Shown here piece by piece: positions 15,455 through 24,497 of a stretch of DNA of 64,000 nucleotides. The stretch covers positions 62,001 to 126,000 of the forward strand of contig QZVU01000005.1 of the NCBI GenBank assembly GCA_003602285.1, read 5' to 3'. The notes below the pieces were generated by a model that worked only from the letters and a program-made list of their open reading frames with translations, made no database searches and was not told where the DNA came from. The translations under genes and the position numbers were made by a program. The number at the start of each line of letters is the position of its first letter. The first letter of the stretch is position 1. This stretch comes from Arthrobacter frigidicola (GTDB lineage Bacteria > Actinomycetota > Actinomycetes > Actinomycetales > Micrococcaceae).

Positions 15455-16538
15455 GGGCGGCGACCGCCCAGCGGTCGACGACCGCGCCGTCCCGGACCAC
15501 CTGCACCTCGTCCACCAGGTTCACGGGCAGGCAGACGTGGTTCGGGACAACCCGCAGCCGGGTGCCGCGGGCCGGCAGGGGCTCCCCGGCCGGCCACTGC
15601 ACCGTGGCGTGGTGCTCCGAGAGGGCGACGATCCGCGCCTCCGGGTGCTCAAGCAGCCGGCCGTAGCCGGTCGCCCAGGCCGCCCGGTCGCTGCCGAGGA
15701 TCTTGCTCCCGGCATCGAGCAGGAAGTGCCCCGGCTCCCCCGGCGTGCGCCGGTGGTGGCTGACCACGGTGGCGGCCACGGTGAGGGCGATATCGCCGGG
15801 GCCGATCGTTCCGAGCTCCCATTGCTGGGCATCGCCGAACACATAGACCCCCGGACGCAGCTCGGTGGCGGTACCTCCTCCCATCAGCGCCGAGGGGGTT
15901 GACCCGCCGCTCAGCTCGGCGGCAGCAAAGCCCTCGGCCCGGAGCCCGGCGGCCGCTTGGGTCAACGCCGTGTCCTCGTCTCGCGCCGCCGTGGAGGGCA
16001 TCCCCGGGGCGTAGCTGTGGCCCGGGAAGGTGAAGGCTCCGGTGAGCTGGAGGCCGGCCTCCGCCGCGGCCACGGCCACGCCGGCGGCATCCCCCGGCGC
16101 CACGCCGCTGCGGTGGTGGCCGCTGTCGACCTCAACCCGGACCGCGATCTCCCCGGCCGCCGCACCGAGGTTGCGGGCCAGGGCGGTGGCGCTCTCGGCG
16201 GAGTCCACGCCCACGGTGATCCGTGCCGCCGCCGCGAGCCGCCGCAGCCGGTCCCCCTTCGCGGAGTCAACCCACAGCGGGTAGGCGATGAAAAGATCCT
16301 CTACCCCGGCCCCGGCGAAGACCTCCGCCTCGCCGACCGTGGCCACGGTCAGCCCGACGGCGCCCGCCGCCAGCTGGAGCGCGGCGATCTCCGGGATCTT
16401 GTGGGTCTTGGCGTGAGGGCGCAGCGCCACCCCGCGGGCCCGCGTGGCCGACGCCATGGCCGTGATGTTCGTCTCCAACCGGTCGGCGTCGATCTGCACG
16501 CTCGGAGTGGGCTCGTTCCCGGGAATTGTCATGTCCAT
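15438..16538 (-). CDS. DSD1-family PLP enzyme (D-serine dehydratase / D-threonine aldolase-like)
   Basis: 366 residues with an alanine-racemase-like N-terminal barrel and a beta domain. LRPHAKTHKIPEIA holds the PLP lysine; VDSGHHRSGV, ELSGGSTPS (phosphate-binding) and the C-terminal LSEHHATVQWP with NHVCLPVNL are characteristic. The EHH and HxCxxxN residues are the usual metal-binding set of this family. It would cleave or dehydrate a D-3-hydroxy amino acid; the exact substrate is not determinable. ATG 16538 was chosen (weak GTGG upstream); the frame extends further without good start signals. Divergent from pepN with 61 bases between. Confidence 0.82.
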   Translation of the reverse strand: MDMTIPGNEPTPSVQIDADRLETNITAMASATRARGVALRPHAKTHKIPEIAALQLAAGAVGLTVATVGEAEVFAGAGVEDLFIAYPLWVDSAKGDRLRRLAAAARITVGVDSAESATALARNLGAAAGEIAVRVEVDSGHHRSGVAPGDAAGVAVAAAEAGLQLTGAFTFPGHSYAPGMPSTAARDEDTALTQAAAGLRAEGFAAAELSGGSTPSALMGGGTATELRPGVYVFGDAQQWELGTIGPGDIALTVAATVVSHHRRTPGEPGHFLLDAGSKILGSDRAAWATGYGRLLEHPEARIVALSEHHATVQWPAGEPLPARGTRLRVVPNHVCLPVNLVDEVQVVRDGAVVDRWAVAARGRNS

Positions 16539-16599
16539 GCTTCGATTCCACCACAACCTGCCGTGCCGGCCGGCGCGCGGCGCGTGATTGAATAACCGG

Positions 16600-19200
16600 A
16601 TGCGCAACGAGAACCTGCTCCGTGACGAGGCCGCCGCCCGCTCCCTGCTGATCCGGGTCGAACGCTACGATGTGAGGCTCGACCTCAGCGGCGCCGAAGA
16701 CCCCTCGGCGGAGGGGTTCCCCAGCGAATCCACAGTGGTGTTCCGCTGCACCTCCCCGGGTGCCTCAACCTTCCTCGACTTCATCCACGGCGGCGTCGAC
16801 GAGGTGCTCCTCAACGGGAAGGCCCTCGATCTGGGCACGGCCGTTGACGGCTCACGCATCCACCTTCCGGACCTGCTCGAGGCAAACACGGTGACCGTGC
16901 GCGGCACCGCACTCTACAGCCGCAGCGGCGAGGGGATGCACCGGTTCGTCGACCCCGCCGACGGTCGAACCTACCTCTACACCCAGTACGAGCCCGCCGA
17001 CGCCCGCCGGGTCTTTGCCAACTTCGAACAGCCCGACCTGAAGGCCGCCTTCACCTTCACCGTCACCGCCCCGGAGGCTTGGACGGTCGCCTCCAATGCC
17101 CCGGCGCTGGGCGCCCCCGCCCCGGTCTCCGCCGGGACCCTGCGCTGGGAGTTTGCGCCCACGGAGCGCATTTCGACCTACATCACTTCGGTGCTCGCCG
17201 GCCCCTACCATCACGTCGCCGGCTCCTGGGCCGGCGGGGACGGCACCGGCTCGCCCGAGATCGCGCTCGGGCTCTACTGCCGCCGGTCGCTGGCGTCCGC
17301 CTTTGACGCCGAGGCGATCTTCGACACTACCCGCCGCGGGCTTGACTTCTTCCACCGCCTCTTCGACTACCCCTATCCGTTCGGCAAGTACGACCAGGCC
17401 TTCGTCCCCGAGTACAACCTCGGCGCGATGGAGAACCCGGGCCTGGTGACGTTCACGGAAAACTACGTGTTCCGCTCCGCGGCCACGGCCGCCCAGTATG
17501 AGGCGCGGGCGAACACCATCCTGCACGAGATGGCGCACATGTGGTTCGGGGACCTCGTCACCATGACCTGGTGGGACGACCTGTGGCTCAAGGAGTCCTT
17601 CGCGGACTACATGGGCGCCCTCGGCGTGGCGGAGGCCACCGAGTGGAAGACGTCGTGGGTGAGCTTCGCGAACAAGCGCAAGGCCTGGGCGTACGTGCAG
17701 GATCAGCTTCCGACGACCCACCCGATCGTGGCGGACATCCCCAACCTCGAGGCGGCGAAGCAGAACTTCGACGGCATCACCTACGCCAAGGGCGCCTCCG
17801 TGCTCAAGCAGCTCGTCGCCTACGTCGGCTTCGACGCCTTCACCGAGGCGGCCCGGAAGTATTTCCGGGCACACGCCTTCGGCAACACCACCCTTGCGGA
17901 CCTGCTCGCCGCCCTCAGCGAGGCCTCAGGGCAGGACATGACGGCCTGGGCCCGCCAGTGGCTGCAGACCTCAGGGGTGCCCGCGCTCACCGCGGAGGTC
18001 TCGGTCGAGGACGGGGTGTACACCGCCGCGGCGATCCGGCAGGATGCGCTCGACCCCATCACCGGGGTTCCCGAGCCCCGCCCCCACTCGCTCAAGGTCG
18101 GCTTCTACAGCTACGACGCCGACGGCTCCCTGGTGCGCACCGAGTCACACGCCGTCGAGGTGACCGGGGCCTCCGCCCCGCTGGACGGGCTGGTCGGCCG
18201 GACCCAGCCGGACCTGCTGCTGGTCAATGACGAGGACCTCACCTACGCCAAGCTGCGCTTCGACCCCCGCTCCCTGGTGACGCTGCTGCGGTCGGTGGAC
18301 CGGATCGCCGACCCGCTGGCCCGCGCCATCTGCCTCTCCGCCCTGTGGTCGAGCACCCGGGATGCCGACCTGGCCGCCGCCGACTACCTTGGCGCCGTCG
18401 AACTGGCCGCGCCGGCCGAACCCGGCGTCGGGGTGCTGCAGGTGCTGCTGCAGAACGCCGGCACCGCCGTCGAACGCTACACCGCGCCCGCCGGACGGGC
18501 GGAGCTGCGCAAACGCTACGCCCGCTTCCTGGAGCAGGGCTTGCGGGACGCCGCGGAAAGCTCGGACCTGCAGCTCGCATGGGCACGGGCACTGGCAACT
18601 GGCGGGCGGACCACCGGCTCCGCGGCGGCCGTGCTGCGCGGCCTGCTCGACGGCACGGACAGCGTGCCGGGTTTGGTCCTGGATGACGAACTGCGCTGGA
18701 TGTTCCTCGCCGCACTGGCCGCGCAGGGCCTTGCGTCCGTCGACGAGCTGGAGGCCGAGCTGGCGCGCGACAATACGGCGTCGGGCAAGGCGGCGTTCAC
18801 GCTGGCCTGCTCGGCGGTGCCGGACGCCGCGGTGAAGGACCTCGCCTGGCGCGAGGCGGTGTTCGGGACCCGGCTGTCGAACGAACTGCTCAGCGCCACC
18901 ATCGAGGGATTCACCCTCGGCGGGCCGGAGCTGACGGCCCCCTACAACAAACCGTACTTCGAGGCGCTTCGGGAGGTGTGGGAGGCCCGTGGCATCGAGA
19001 TGGCCACCCGGGTGGTGCGCGGCCTCTATCCCGGCCGCCAGGACCTCCAGGGCCGCCCGGAGGAGCACCCGGTGCTGCTGGCCACGGACGGCTGGCTCGC
19101 CGCCAACCCGGACGCCCCGGGGGCGCTTCGGCGCATCCTGGTGGAGGAGCGCGACCACCTGCTGCGCTCCCTTACCGCTCAGGCCTACGGCACCCGGTAG
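16600..19200 (+). CDS. pepN: Aminopeptidase N (M1 zinc metallopeptidase)
   Basis: 866 residues, typical of actinobacterial PepN, with no signal peptide, so cytoplasmic. It removes N-terminal residues from peptides. GAMEN is at 275-279 and the zinc site HExxH at 309-313 with the third ligand Glu332 in KESFADY. The C-terminal 350 residues form the helical ERAP1-like domain. ATG 16600 is preceded by a weak site; TTG 16588 is unlikely. The 3' end overlaps the convergent lipoate ligase gene by 16 bases, with no terminator between them. Confidence 0.95.
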   Translation: MRNENLLRDEAAARSLLIRVERYDVRLDLSGAEDPSAEGFPSESTVVFRCTSPGASTFLDFIHGGVDEVLLNGKALDLGTAVDGSRIHLPDLLEANTVTVRGTALYSRSGEGMHRFVDPADGRTYLYTQYEPADARRVFANFEQPDLKAAFTFTVTAPEAWTVASNAPALGAPAPVSAGTLRWEFAPTERISTYITSVLAGPYHHVAGSWAGGDGTGSPEIALGLYCRRSLASAFDAEAIFDTTRRGLDFFHRLFDYPYPFGKYDQAFVPEYNLGAMENPGLVTFTENYVFRSAATAAQYEARANTILHEMAHMWFGDLVTMTWWDDLWLKESFADYMGALGVAEATEWKTSWVSFANKRKAWAYVQDQLPTTHPIVADIPNLEAAKQNFDGITYAKGASVLKQLVAYVGFDAFTEAARKYFRAHAFGNTTLADLLAALSEASGQDMTAWARQWLQTSGVPALTAEVSVEDGVYTAAAIRQDALDPITGVPEPRPHSLKVGFYSYDADGSLVRTESHAVEVTGASAPLDGLVGRTQPDLLLVNDEDLTYAKLRFDPRSLVTLLRSVDRIADPLARAICLSALWSSTRDADLAAADYLGAVELAAPAEPGVGVLQVLLQNAGTAVERYTAPAGRAELRKRYARFLEQGLRDAAESSDLQLAWARALATGGRTTGSAAAVLRGLLDGTDSVPGLVLDDELRWMFLAALAAQGLASVDELEAELARDNTASGKAAFTLACSAVPDAAVKDLAWREAVFGTRLSNELLSATIEGFTLGGPELTAPYNKPYFEALREVWEARGIEMATRVVRGLYPGRQDLQGRPEEHPVLLATDGWLAANPDAPGALRRILVEERDHLLRSLTAQAYGTR

Positions 19201-20270
19201 AGCCACTCCTCGGTGCCGAACTTCTCCTCGACGAGTTCGCGGCCGCGGCGCAGCTCGTCCTCGCTCAGGCCGGCGTCGACGGCGCCGAAGCGGCGGCGGA
19301 AGGTGTCGATCATCACCGCGATGATCTCCTCCCGGGCCAGCCCCGTCTGGCGCCGGAGCGGGTCGACGCGCTTCTTGGCGCTCTTGGTGCCCTTGTCGGA
19401 AAGCTTCTCCTTGCCGATGCGCAGCACCTCGAGCATCTTGTCGGCGTCGATGTCGTAGCTCATCGTGACGTGGTGAAGCATCCCGCCGTTGGCAAGCCTC
19501 TTCTGCGCCGCCCCGCCGATCTTGCCCAGGTCGGTGGCGATGTCGTTGAGCGGCTGGTACCAGGCCTTGATGCCCAGGGTGTCCAGGGCCTCCATCACCC
19601 AGGCGTCGAGGAACGGATACGAATCGGCGAAGCTCATGCCGTCAACGAGCGTCTGAGGGATGTACAGGGAGTACGTGATGGCGTTTCCGTGCTCCATGAA
19701 CATGGCGCCGCCGCCGCTGATCCTGCGCACCACGCTCACCCCGTGGCGGGCGACGCCGTCGGGGTCGACCTCGTTGCGCACCGACTGGAAGCTGCCGATC
19801 ACGACCGAGGGTGATTCCCACTCCCAGAACCGCAGGGTGGGGTTGCGGCGCCCGTCCCCGACGTCGCGGGTGAGCACTTCGTCCATGGCGACGTGCATGG
19901 CGGTGCTCAGCGGCGTCGGCGGGACGATCTCCCAGGTATGGTCGGCAATGCCGGTCGAGCGCCCCAGAGCGCGGCGCACGGCGGTGGCTACGGCCTCAGG
20001 GGAGAACCCGAAGAGCTGGGCCGAGGGGTCGAGACCGGCCCGGACGGCGTCCGCCAGTTCGGATGGGGGCGTCTCCACCGGCAGGCCCTCGAGGGCGGCG
20101 TTGATGTCGTCGAGGGCCTCGTCGGGCTCGAGGAAGAAGTCACCGTTCACCGACACCTGAGCCAGGCGTCCGTCCATCACCGCGAGGTCGACGGCGGTCA
20201 GCTTGCCCCCAGGCGTCTTGTACTCGCCGTGCCGCCGTCCGCCGCCGGTCGTGTTCGAGCCCTGTTCCAT
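19185..20270 (-). CDS. lplA: Lipoate-protein ligase-family protein with N-terminal accessory domain
   Basis: 361 residues. The catalytic BPL/LplA domain (about 113-350) contains RRISGGGAM (182-190), GNAITYS and the lysine in DLGKIGGAAQKR that contacts the lipoyl adenylate. Residues 15-65 (TPGGKLTAVDL, GDFFLEPDEALD) look like the small accessory domain that in E. coli LplA sits at the C-terminus, so the order is swapped. It should attach lipoate or octanoate to E2 and GcvH lipoyl domains. AGGAGG is eight bases before ATG 20270. Transfer activity versus ligation cannot be distinguished by eye. Confidence 0.82.
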   Translation of the reverse strand: MEQGSNTTGGGRRHGEYKTPGGKLTAVDLAVMDGRLAQVSVNGDFFLEPDEALDDINAALEGLPVETPPSELADAVRAGLDPSAQLFGFSPEAVATAVRRALGRSTGIADHTWEIVPPTPLSTAMHVAMDEVLTRDVGDGRRNPTLRFWEWESPSVVIGSFQSVRNEVDPDGVARHGVSVVRRISGGGAMFMEHGNAITYSLYIPQTLVDGMSFADSYPFLDAWVMEALDTLGIKAWYQPLNDIATDLGKIGGAAQKRLANGGMLHHVTMSYDIDADKMLEVLRIGKEKLSDKGTKSAKKRVDPLRRQTGLAREEIIAVMIDTFRRRFGAVDAGLSEDELRRGRELVEEKFGTEEWLYRVP

Positions 20271-20303
20271 CGCGGGTTCCTCCTGCTTGGTTGGCTTAAC
20301 GCC

Positions 20304-20337
20304 GTGAAGCCACGGCGTCGTGCGCGCGTGGCTTCAC
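20304..20337. terminator. Hairpin downstream of rpmE2
   Basis: GTGAAGCCACG (20304-20314) pairs perfectly with CGTGGCTTCAC (20327-20337) over a 12-base loop. It lies 33 bases past the rpmE2 stop on the minus strand and upstream of lplA. There is no following T run, so it may reduce rather than stop read-through. Confidence 0.5.
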
Positions 20338-20369
20338 TGTCGAAACTGAGGTGCTGAGAAGAGCCGGGA

Positions 20370-20624
20370 CTACTTCTTGCCGAAGCCCTTGAAGCGGGCG
20401 TTGAAGCGCTCCACGCGGCCGGCGGAGTCCATGATCCGCTGCTTTCCGGTGTAGAACGGGTGGGACTCCGAGGAGATTTCCACCTCGATCAGCGGGTAGG
20501 TGTTTCCGTCTTCCCATTCGATGGTCTTCTTGGACGTGGCCGTCGACTTCGTCAGGAACGACTTGTCGGAGGCGAGGTCGCGGAAAACGACGGCGTGGTA
20601 CTGGGGGTGGATATCAGACTTCAC
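20370..20624 (-). CDS. rpmE2: 50S ribosomal protein L31, type B (zinc-independent)
   Basis: 84 residues beginning [15 protein letters not shown] and ending [13 protein letters not shown], the type B L31 pattern. It contains no cysteine, so it lacks the zinc-binding CxxC of type A L31. Such paralogues commonly replace the zinc form under zinc limitation and are then Zur-controlled. The start is GTG 20624 with GAAGG seven bases upstream. I found no convincing Zur box; the leader instead carries two small hairpins (20643-20662 and 20683-20696). Confidence 0.95.
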   Translation of the reverse strand: MKSDIHPQYHAVVFRDLASDKSFLTKSTATSKKTIEWEDGNTYPLIEVEISSESHPFYTGKQRIMDSAGRVERFNARFKGFGKK

Positions 20625-20642
20625 AGGAATACCTTCTCTGGT

Positions 20643-20662
20643 TGCCTGGATTTTGCCAGGCA
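20643..20662 (-). promoter_or_regulatory. Stem-loop in the rpmE2 leader
   Basis: TGCCTGG and CCAGGCA pair over a six-base loop, ending 18 bases before the GTG start and nine bases before the ribosome-binding site. It could be a translational control element for L31, which is inference from position. Confidence 0.35.
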
Positions 20663-20682
20663 CTGGGATTGAAAGCGGAAAC

Positions 20683-20696
20683 GGTCCTTCGGGACC
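20683..20696. terminator. Short tetraloop hairpin between lipoprotein gene and rpmE2
   Basis: GGTCC and GGACC enclose a TTCG (plus) or CGAA (minus) tetraloop, both very stable. It lies 11 bases past the stop of the lipoprotein gene on the minus strand and is followed by GTTTCC. A weak terminator or a stable leader element are both possible. Confidence 0.4.
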
Positions 20697-20707
20697 AGCT
20701 AGTAATC

Positions 20708-21658
20708 CTAGCGCAAACCGCCCAGCTGCGCTAAAGCGGGGGGCGTGATGGCCTGAGGGGTGCCCCAATCGGAGAATCCGACCTCCACCGAGGTGAGGAT
20801 CTCGTGTTCGAAGCCGCTGATACTTAGATGCGCCGGGCGCATCAGTTCGTCGAGCTCGATGTCCAGGGTGGCCATCTTGACGCCCTGCAGTTCGGGCCCG
20901 GACACGGCCGAAAGCCGGGTGTAGAGCATGCCGTCCCGTTCGCTGCGCGGCGTCACCAGGAACTCCCCGGAGTCCTTCAGCAGGGCGCCGACGGCGGCGG
21001 GGTCGGCGGTGGCCGAGGCCGCCTGCACCAGAACCGCGGCGAAGCGCTCCTCCGGCCCGCCCTTGGCGTCGGCCGGTGTTCCCCCCTTCGGGGTGAGCAG
21101 ATACCCCTCGCCGCCGCTGACGATGATTTCCACCCCGTGCTCCTCGTTGCGCAGGTGCAGGCCGAACTCGGGTGCCGTGCTTACGGCCGCGATGTGCTCT
21201 CCGGCGGGAAGGCCGGTGGCACGGGTCGACAGGGTCTGCAGCGCTCCGATGCCGGCTCGCATCGAGGCTTCCACGCAGGCACCCGCCTCCGCGGCGGGCA
21301 GCCGCTCCGGGAGCGTGCCGGTCAGCAGGGCACCGCAGGCCTTCACCACCTCGGCCGGCAGCGACTGCTGGCTATGGGTCAGGGAAAGCTCGGGGGCCTT
21401 CGTCGGCGGTGGAGCCGGTGTCGGGGCCGCAGACGGAACCGGTGCGGTGGTAGCCGGTGCGGGCGGAGGCGCTTGGACGGGCGCTGTGGCCAAGGGGCCG
21501 GCGGCGGGGGCTGTGGGCAGCGGGGATTCCGCTGCGTCGATCTGTTCGGCGAGCCGGCCGCATCCGCTCAGCGCAACGGCCGCGCCGAGGAGGAGCACCG
21601 CGGCCACGGGGACGGTCCGTGCGCCGGGAGCCTTGATGCGGGCCGGTGGAGCGGTCAC
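20708..21658 (-). CDS. Secreted lipoprotein of unknown function
   Basis: 316 residues. A basic N-terminus, a hydrophobic stretch (17-30) and the lipobox LSGC (Cys33) mark a lipoprotein anchored to the outer face of the membrane. Residues 45-90 are a Pro/Ala-rich linker of the kind that spans the cell wall. The remaining 220 residues form a globular domain I do not recognise; two cysteines at about 108 and 126 could form a disulfide. The next genes on the same strand are rpmE2 and lplA, but a hairpin separates it from rpmE2. Confidence 0.78.
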   Translation of the reverse strand: MTAPPARIKAPGARTVPVAAVLLLGAAVALSGCGRLAEQIDAAESPLPTAPAAGPLATAPVQAPPPAPATTAPVPSAAPTPAPPPTKAPELSLTHSQQSLPAEVVKACGALLTGTLPERLPAAEAGACVEASMRAGIGALQTLSTRATGLPAGEHIAAVSTAPEFGLHLRNEEHGVEIIVSGGEGYLLTPKGGTPADAKGGPEERFAAVLVQAASATADPAAVGALLKDSGEFLVTPRSERDGMLYTRLSAVSGPELQGVKMATLDIELDELMRPAHLSISGFEHEILTSVEVGFSDWGTPQAITPPALAQLGGLR

Positions 21659-21736
21659 CCTCCCAGTGTTCCATCGGGTCCCGGCGCCCGCTACTACCGT
21701 TTTCCAGCGCCTCCCTCCCCTGCCCCGCCCCTGGAG

Positions 21737-22543
21737 TCAGCGGTAGCGGCACTCCCAGAAGGCGACGGCGGCCGCCGCGGCCACGTTGAGCGAATCCACT
21801 CCTGCGTGCATGGGGATCTGAAGGGACAGGTCGGCCTCGGCGAGGGCGCCCGCGGAGAGGCCCTCGCCCTCCGTGCCAAGGACCAGCGCCAGCCGCTCGT
21901 GACCGGCCGTTCCGATGTCCTGTACGGGCGCCGAGTCCGGTCCCAGCGCCAGCGCCCCGACGGTGAACCCCGCCTCCCGGAGGGCCGCCAGCTGCCCGGG
22001 CCAGTCCGTGAGGCGGACCCACGGCACCTGGAAGACGCTGCCCATGCTCACGCGGATAGCCCGGCGGTAGAGCGGGTCGGCGCACCGGGGGCTGATGAGG
22101 ACCGCGTCGATGCCCAGCGCCGCGGCGGACCGGAAGAGCGCCCCGAGGTTGGTGTGGTCGACCATGTCCTCGAGCACCGCGACCCTGCGGGCCCCAGCGA
22201 GGACCTCGTCGAGGGTCTTCGGGGACGGACGGTCCATGGCGGCCAGCGCCCCCCGGTGGAGGTGGAAGCCGGTGATCTCCTCGAGCGTGGACTCGTCGCC
22301 GATGAACGCCGGAACCTCCGGGAACCGGTCGAGGATGTCCGAAAGGCCCTGCAGCCACTTCTCGGTAAGGAAGAAGGACCGCGGTGAGTGCCCAGCATCG
22401 ATGGCGCGCCGCAGCACCTTGGAGCTCTCGGCGATGTACAGGCCGTTGGCGGGTTCGAGGCGGCGGCGGAGCTGGGTGTCGGTCAGGTTGCGGTAGTCCG
22501 AGGTGCGCGGGTCCCCCGGGCCCTCGAGCCGGATCAGGCCCAC
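21737..22543 (-). CDS. TrmH (SpoU)-family RNA 2'-O-methyltransferase
   Basis: 268 residues: an N-terminal L30e-like substrate-binding domain (YIAESSKVLRRAIDAG) and a C-terminal SPOUT domain with the three motifs EDMVDHTNLGALFRSAAALG, VLGTEGEGLS and IPMHAGVDSLNVAAAAAV that build the knotted SAM site. It methylates a ribose in tRNA or rRNA; the exact nucleotide is unknown. It is preceded by the ABC ATPase gene on the same strand with a 48-base gap. Confidence 0.92.
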   Translation of the reverse strand: MGLIRLEGPGDPRTSDYRNLTDTQLRRRLEPANGLYIAESSKVLRRAIDAGHSPRSFFLTEKWLQGLSDILDRFPEVPAFIGDESTLEEITGFHLHRGALAAMDRPSPKTLDEVLAGARRVAVLEDMVDHTNLGALFRSAAALGIDAVLISPRCADPLYRRAIRVSMGSVFQVPWVRLTDWPGQLAALREAGFTVGALALGPDSAPVQDIGTAGHERLALVLGTEGEGLSAGALAEADLSLQIPMHAGVDSLNVAAAAAVAFWECRYR

Positions 22544-22591
22544 GCGCCCGCTCCCGGCGGAACTGTGCGGTGCTGCACCCCGGGCTCCCGC

Positions 22592-23380
22592 CTACGCGGT
22601 GCGGGCGACAGCACTGTAGCGGCCGCCAGCGTGGCTGACCTTCAGCGGCAGGCCGAACGCCTCGGAGAGGTGTTCTTCGGTGAGGACGTCTTCGAGCGGT
22701 CCGGCGGCGACGATTCCGCCGTCCCGCATCAGCATCGCGTGGGTGAACCCGGGAGGAACCTCTTCAAGGTGGTGGGTGACCAGGACGGTGGCGGGGGCTT
22801 CCTCATCCTGGGCGAGTTCGGTCAGCCGGCGGATGAGGTCCTCGCGTCCGGCGAGGTCGAGGCCGGCGGCCGGCTCGTCGAGCAGCAGCAGTTCGGGATC
22901 GGTCATCAGCGCCCGCGCGATCTGCACCCGCTTCCGTTCGCCTTCGCTGAGCGAGGCGAAGGGGCGGTTCAGGAAGGTCGACATGCCCCAGGTGTGGAGC
23001 AGCCGGAAGGCGCGGCGCTCGTCGAGCTTCTCATACTGCTCGCGCCAGCGGCCCGTGACCCCGTAGGAGGCGGTGACGACGACATTGAGGACCGTTTCGT
23101 GCTCGGGGATCTGCGACGCCAGGGCCGCCGAGGCGAGTCCAATCCGGGGTCGCAGGTCGAAAACGTCGACGGCGCCCATCACTTCGTCGAGGATCCCTGC
23201 CACTCCCGTGGTGGGGTGCAGGCGTGCTCCGGCGATCTGGAGGAGTGTCGTTTTTCCGGCTCCGTTGGGGCCCATGATGACCCAGCGTTCGCCCTCCTTG
23301 ACCTGCCAGTCGACGCTGTTCAGCAGCGTTTTTCCACTCCGAACGAGGCTCACCCCGGCCAATTCAAGAACGTCACTCAT
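22592..23380 (-). CDS. ABC transporter ATP-binding protein, solitary
   Basis: 262 residues with one ABC domain: Walker A GPNGAGKTT, signature SLSEGERKRV (SEGE rather than SGGQ), Walker B ELLLLDEPAAGLD and the His switch THHLEEV. No permease gene is adjacent. The type is like ModF/YlmA-class ATPases, whose role is poorly defined. ATG 23380 lacks a ribosome-binding site; TAGTGT eight bases upstream suggests a leaderless transcript. Divergent from serB. Confidence 0.85.
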   Translation of the reverse strand: MSDVLELAGVSLVRSGKTLLNSVDWQVKEGERWVIMGPNGAGKTTLLQIAGARLHPTTGVAGILDEVMGAVDVFDLRPRIGLASAALASQIPEHETVLNVVVTASYGVTGRWREQYEKLDERRAFRLLHTWGMSTFLNRPFASLSEGERKRVQIARALMTDPELLLLDEPAAGLDLAGREDLIRRLTELAQDEEAPATVLVTHHLEEVPPGFTHAMLMRDGGIVAAGPLEDVLTEEHLSEAFGLPLKVSHAGGRYSAVARTA

Positions 23381-23495
23381 AGCACTAGACACTAGGCTAA
23401 GACCGGGGTAGTTGGCGAAACCAGCACCGCCGTCCGGCCCCTCCCGTGGCACCCGTCCCGGCCCACTGGGCACCCCTGCATCCCCTGGAGGTTTA

Positions 23496-24398
23496 ATGAC
23501 CACGCCGTTCCGAGTCGTCAGCTACGGTCTGAACGATTCCGAGGCGGCCTTCCAGGCCGTCGAGGACGCCGTCCGCGCCGCCGGCGCCCGCGTCCTGGCG
23601 GCCGATGACGGCGGTGACTCCCGGTACCGGGTGCGGACGCTGACGGTTTCGCACTCCGGTCCGGTGGCGGACCTGCGCGCCGCCCTGCCGGGAGCGGGCG
23701 ATTCCGCCGCGGGAGCGCCGGTGCGGCCGGTCGGGACCGCGGTGGTGCCGCCTGAGGTTTCCGGCCCGGGGCCCAAGCTGCTGGTGCTCGACGTCGACTC
23801 GACGCTGATCAAGCAGGAGGTCATCGAACTGCTGGCCGCCTATGCGGGCCGCGAGGCTGAGGTCGCCGCCGTCACGGAGGCCGCGATGCGCGGCGAACTC
23901 GACTTCGCCCAGAGCCTCCATGCCCGCGTCGCCGTCCTGGCAGGACTGCCCGAGGCTGTCCTGGACAAGGTCGGCGCCCAGATCGAACTGAGCGAGGGCG
24001 CCGAGGTGATGGCTGAGGCGTTCCTCGGGGCAGGTCACCTTGTGGCGGTGGTTTCCGGCGGGTTCAGCCAGATCCTCGACCCCCTGGCCGCGCACCTGCG
24101 CCTGACCCACGCGAGGGCGAACCTGCTGGAGATCCGCGACGGGCTTCTCACCGGCCGGGTGTCGGGCCCGGTCATCGACCGGGCGGAGAAGGAGCGCTCC
24201 CTGCGGCGGTGGGCGCAGGACGCCGGCATTCCGCTTGAGCGGACCATCGCGGTGGGTGACGGCGCGAACGACCTCGACATGCTCGGCGCCGCCGGGCTCG
24301 GGGTGGCGTTCAACGCAAAGCCCGCAGTGCGGGCCGCCGCGGATGCCGTCATCGACCTGCCCTACCTCGACATCGTGCGGCACTTCGCCGGGATCTAA
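23496..24398 (+). CDS. serB: Phosphoserine phosphatase
   Basis: 300 residues. The last step of serine synthesis, hydrolysing phosphoserine. The HAD nucleophile motif is LDVDST (Asp99, Asp101), motif II VVSGGFS, and motifs III/IV include KERSL and GDGANDLDML. The first 90 residues form an ACT-like domain (FRVVSYGLND...), as in SerB2-type enzymes, which could bind serine. GGAGG lies four bases before ATG 23496; the frame extends 28 codons upstream without support. Confidence 0.95.
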   Translation: MTTPFRVVSYGLNDSEAAFQAVEDAVRAAGARVLAADDGGDSRYRVRTLTVSHSGPVADLRAALPGAGDSAAGAPVRPVGTAVVPPEVSGPGPKLLVLDVDSTLIKQEVIELLAAYAGREAEVAAVTEAAMRGELDFAQSLHARVAVLAGLPEAVLDKVGAQIELSEGAEVMAEAFLGAGHLVAVVSGGFSQILDPLAAHLRLTHARANLLEIRDGLLTGRVSGPVIDRAEKERSLRRWAQDAGIPLERTIAVGDGANDLDMLGAAGLGVAFNAKPAVRAAADAVIDLPYLDIVRHFAGI

Positions 24399-24461
24399 GG
24401 CCCGGACCGGCAGCGTTCCCGGGAATGCCCGCGGCGGCGCGTAACAGGTCCTGCCGACGCG

Positions 24462-24489
24462 GCGACAGTGTCGGTGCCGGTCACTACAC
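24462..24489 (+). promoter_or_regulatory. Leaderless promoter of the MFS gene
   Basis: GCGACA (24462-24467), 16 bases, TACACT (24484-24489), seven bases, then ATG 24498. No ribosome-binding site precedes the ATG. Confidence 0.5.
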
Positions 24490-24497
24490 TGGGACGC

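Noticed and set aside
20625-20705. Possible Zur box upstream of rpmE2
   Set aside because: No AT-rich palindrome resembling actinobacterial Zur sites; only GC-rich hairpins.
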